Below, in pieces: positions 14,712 to 16,339 of a stretch of 16,339 nucleotides of DNA (its first letter is position 1; every line of letters starts with the position of its first letter). The notes beneath the pieces were generated by a model that ran no database searches, was not told the DNA's origin, and saw only the letters and a list, made by a program, of their open reading frames with translations. This DNA comes from Chitinophagaceae bacterium UBA2791. GTDB lineage: Bacteria > Bacteroidota > Bacteroidia > Chitinophagales > Chitinophagaceae. The stretch is from assembly GCA_002352105.1 (NCBI GenBank), contig DEHV01000007.1, positions 27,668 to 44,006 on the forward strand, written 5' to 3'. The position numbers and the translations under genes are program-made.

Positions 14712-15203
14712 TTACGCCTTTAGGTTAATAGACAGCGCTGCCAGTAGAAAACTGAGAACGGCCGCTATCGTACGGATTAAATTCAATTTGTTCCAGGGAG
14801 ACTCAAACCTTTCCCTCAGAGAGCTTATATCTTGCGCGGTAGCGACGTCCATATTAAAACGCTCCAGCATATTGTTTAAAGGCACGTTCCCTAGCATAGT
14901 TACGCCAAATACGCCAATAGCATACAGTACAGCAGCCGACAGTAACAACCAAAATGAGAGAGAAATATCAGCCCGGTAGGAAAGCCAGGTTGCCAGCGGT
15001 AGAATAATAAGGCTACCCATAAAGCTAACGAAGAACCAGGCGTTCAGGATGGCGGTGTTGATCGACTGGAAAGTCATTATATATTCCCTGTCCGGAAGCT
15101 TGCCCAGCGCCCAGGTGACGGAGCAGGCATAGCTATAAAATAGTCCCGCTACCAAACCTACCAGCAGTACCGCCACGATTTGAATAAGCTCGTAAAAACT
15201 CAT
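14712..15203 (-). CDS. DUF1772 (anthrone oxygenase-like) membrane protein
   Basis: This 163-residue integral membrane protein has four predicted helices at about 4-26, 47-72, 79-103 and 140-160. The pattern of a conserved VPLNN after helix 3 and a WNKLNLIRT stretch just before helix 4 is that of DUF1772 proteins, which include fungal anthrone oxygenases; the bacterial members have no firm function. It starts at ATG 15203, 20 bp after the stop of the collapsed oxidoreductase remnant and 37 bp before the SRPBCC gene, so the three form one minus-strand unit. In intact versions of this arrangement an NAD(P)-binding oxidoreductase would sit beside it, suggesting a role with small-molecule oxidation or detoxification; that is inference. 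Confidence 0.85.
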   Translation of the reverse strand: MSFYELIQIVAVLLVGLVAGLFYSYACSVTWALGKLPDREYIMTFQSINTAILNAWFFVSFMGSLIILPLATWLSYRADISLSFWLLLSAAVLYAIGVFGVTMLGNVPLNNMLERFNMDVATAQDISSLRERFESPWNKLNLIRTIAAVLSFLLAALSINLKA

Positions 15204-15223
15204 CGTTGTTAGTTTTTAATGTT

Positions 15224-15373
15224 CTAAATCCCGGTTTGATTGGCTTTGGCTACATATTCGCGAAAAGCAGTCAGTTTGCGGCCGATTACTTCTTCAATAT
15301 CGTGGATGATCGATTGCCTCTCCCCATTTCCCGGTTTCCCCGTTGCGCCTAATACGAGAATCTTGTTTGCCAT
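15224..15373 (-). pseudogene. Internally deleted NmrA/SDR-type NAD(P)-binding protein gene
   Basis: The 49-codon frame from ATG 15373 to TAG 15224 joins two recognisable ends. The first 15-16 residues, MANKILVLGATGKPGN, are the beta1-loop of a Rossmann NAD(P)-binding protein of the NmrA/atypical SDR type (GATGxxG). The remaining residues, including IEEVIGRKLTAFREYV, look like the C-terminal helix of the same family (E-E-V-x-GR followed by F-x-E-F/Y). Full-length members have about 280-300 residues, so roughly 230 residues between the ends are missing while the frame stays open. The product cannot hold a Rossmann domain. It lies in a minus-strand unit 20 bp before the DUF1772 gene. The fusion call rests on the recognisable ends; the family of the second half is less certain than the first. 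Confidence 0.7.
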
Positions 15374-15404
15374 AATCTTTGCTTTTGATCTAAAAAGCTT
15401 TGAA

Positions 15405-15412
15405 CAAAAATA
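15405..15412 (-). promoter_or_regulatory. Candidate -7 promoter box for the minus-strand group
   Basis: On the minus strand TATTTTTG is a perfect match to the Bacteroidota -7 pattern TAnnTTTG and lies 31 bp upstream of the ATG at 15373, in the 82-bp gap after the AraC-type gene. A partial -33 element, TTTC, lies 17 nt further upstream. It would drive the remnant, DUF1772 and SRPBCC genes separately from the regulator. Confidence 0.35.
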
Positions 15413-15455
15413 TAGGGTCGGTAAAACCAGAAATTGAATAAATCGGACAAATTGG

Positions 15456-16235
15456 CTATTGCGGTTTTTTTAGCTGCAGGGGTTTCTTCCCTGTGAATTT
15501 CCTGATGTTCCGTATAAAATGCGATTGGTCGGCATAGCCGTTTTCATAGACCACGTCGGTCATTTTTGAAAAATCGCCTGTGGAAAGCTGATCCAATGAA
15601 GCCTGGAACTGCGTGATCTTTGCAAATTTTTTCGGAGATATCCCGACATAGCGGTTGAATTTTCTTCGTAGCGTTCTTTCGGTGGTGTTCAGGCGGCTTG
15701 CCAATTCATTTATAGCAATCAAGCCCTTACAGTCCTGGATAGTTTGAATAGCCCTTTGTATTTTCCGGTATTCCTCCATTCCCTTTTCCCGCGCGAGTTC
15801 CGAGAGGAATTTGGCGATGATCTCTGTTTTTATGCTTACTGCAGGAAGAGCGGCGAATGTATCCAAGGGATTTTCAATAGCTTTCCCTTTGATCTTTGAA
15901 AGGTCAGCACAATCGTCATTCAGTTTTTTAGCGTCCACATCAAACAGCAATTTGGCGGCGGAAGGGTATAGCTGAAAGGCAATCATTAGATAGGGCGTTT
16001 TTATTGAAAGCTCGTAAGGCGCGATCATCTGTCCGTATAGAAAAAAAGCGCTGAGTGTTTTCTTCCGGGGAAGTAGGATCCCCTCTTCAGACTGCAGGTA
16101 TACGACTCCCGGGTAGCCATCCGCAAAAAACGTAAGCGCAGCGTCTTGGGAGGCGCCCTGTTCTTCCAGAATGAAAATCTCCTTCACGAACAATTCCAGA
16201 TCGTTATCAGCTATTATTTTCGCAGCCTCTATCAA
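15456..16235 (-). CDS. AraC-family transcriptional regulator
   Basis: This 259-residue DNA-binding protein has an N-terminal ligand/cupin-like domain (about 1-150, with YPGVVYLQSEEGILLP and FFLYGQM) and a C-terminal AraC double helix-turn-helix (about 163-257). In the latter, INELASRLNTTERTLRRKF is the first helix-turn-helix and GYADQSHFIRNIRKFTGKKP the second, the family signature. The likely start is TTG at 16235, since a TGA lies two codons upstream and no in-frame ATG occurs before residue 70; this makes the N-terminus uncertain. It precedes the minus-strand group of oxidoreductase remnant, DUF1772 and SRPBCC genes and probably regulates them or itself. It is unlikely to control the SusC/SusD operon, which has its own sigma/anti-sigma pair and lies in the opposite orientation. 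Confidence 0.92.
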   Translation of the reverse strand: MIEAAKIIADNDLELFVKEIFILEEQGASQDAALTFFADGYPGVVYLQSEEGILLPRKKTLSAFFLYGQMIAPYELSIKTPYLMIAFQLYPSAAKLLFDVDAKKLNDDCADLSKIKGKAIENPLDTFAALPAVSIKTEIIAKFLSELAREKGMEEYRKIQRAIQTIQDCKGLIAINELASRLNTTERTLRRKFNRYVGISPKKFAKITQFQASLDQLSTGDFSKMTDVVYENGYADQSHFIRNIRKFTGKKPLQLKKPQ

Positions 16236-16275
16236 ATTTCAAATAGTTTTTTACGCCTTATGTAGCACATGATTA

Positions 16276-16302
16276 TTAACAGGCATGAGCTACGCTTGTT
16301 AA
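16276..16302. repeat. Inverted repeat upstream of the AraC-type gene
   Basis: TTAACAGGC (16276-16284) and GCTTGTTAA (16294-16302) are 9-bp arms, with one G-T pair, around a 9-nt centre. The repeat lies 41 bp upstream of the TTG start. No T run follows on either strand, so an operator is more likely than a terminator. The remaining bases to 16339 show no gene. Confidence 0.4.
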
Positions 16303-16339
16303 ATGTTAGCAATATGTTCGACTTTTGAGCCTTTTACAA

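Noticed and set aside
1..16339. CRISPR arrays, tRNA or rRNA genes, insertion sequences, phage or defence genes
   Set aside because: No regularly spaced repeats, no transposase or integrase motifs and no RNA-gene signatures were seen on either strand.

Overview
The window looks like a piece of a Bacteroidota chromosome, most likely from the Chitinophagaceae or a close relative. The signs are a SusC/SusD pair, a FecI-type ECF sigma factor with a FecR-type anti-sigma factor carrying a C-terminal DUF4974 domain, a SusC with an N-terminal STN domain, GH97 and GH36 glycosidases, and AT-rich leaders without clear Shine-Dalgarno sequences. The family-level placement is inference.

Positions 1-4330 are a plus-strand galactose block: the C-terminal part of a sugar-porter MFS permease (cut by the window edge), galactokinase GalK, and a secreted GH36 alpha-galactosidase, closed by a clear rho-independent terminator at 4307-4330. 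Positions 4607-14033 are a plus-strand polysaccharide-utilisation locus: ECF sigma factor, FecR-like anti-sigma factor, STN-containing SusC-like TonB-dependent transporter, SusD-like lipoprotein, and a GH97 enzyme whose catalytic pair matches the retaining (alpha-galactosidase type) branch. Positions 14258-16235 are an unrelated minus-strand group: an AraC-type regulator, a collapsed remnant of an NmrA/SDR oxidoreductase gene, a DUF1772 membrane protein and an SRPBCC/AHSA1-type protein.

Taken together, the plus-strand genes describe capture and use of an alpha-galactoside (for example raffinose-family oligosaccharides or galactosyl side chains). SusD and SusC would bind and import the glycan. 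GH97 and GH36 would release galactose outside the cytoplasm, the permease would bring it in, and GalK would phosphorylate it for the Leloir pathway. Substrate occupancy of SusC would be signalled through its STN domain to the anti-sigma factor and so to the sigma factor. No galT, galE or SusE/F-like gene lies inside the window.

The items most worth a second look are a possible antisense-RNA terminator in the susC leader, a sharp change in base composition inside susC, an internally deleted oxidoreductase gene that kept an open frame, and a cysteine-rich hydrophobic tail on the sigma factor. I saw no CRISPR array, tRNA, rRNA, insertion sequence or phage gene, and no clearly new system; the core is a recognisable type of glycan-utilisation locus.
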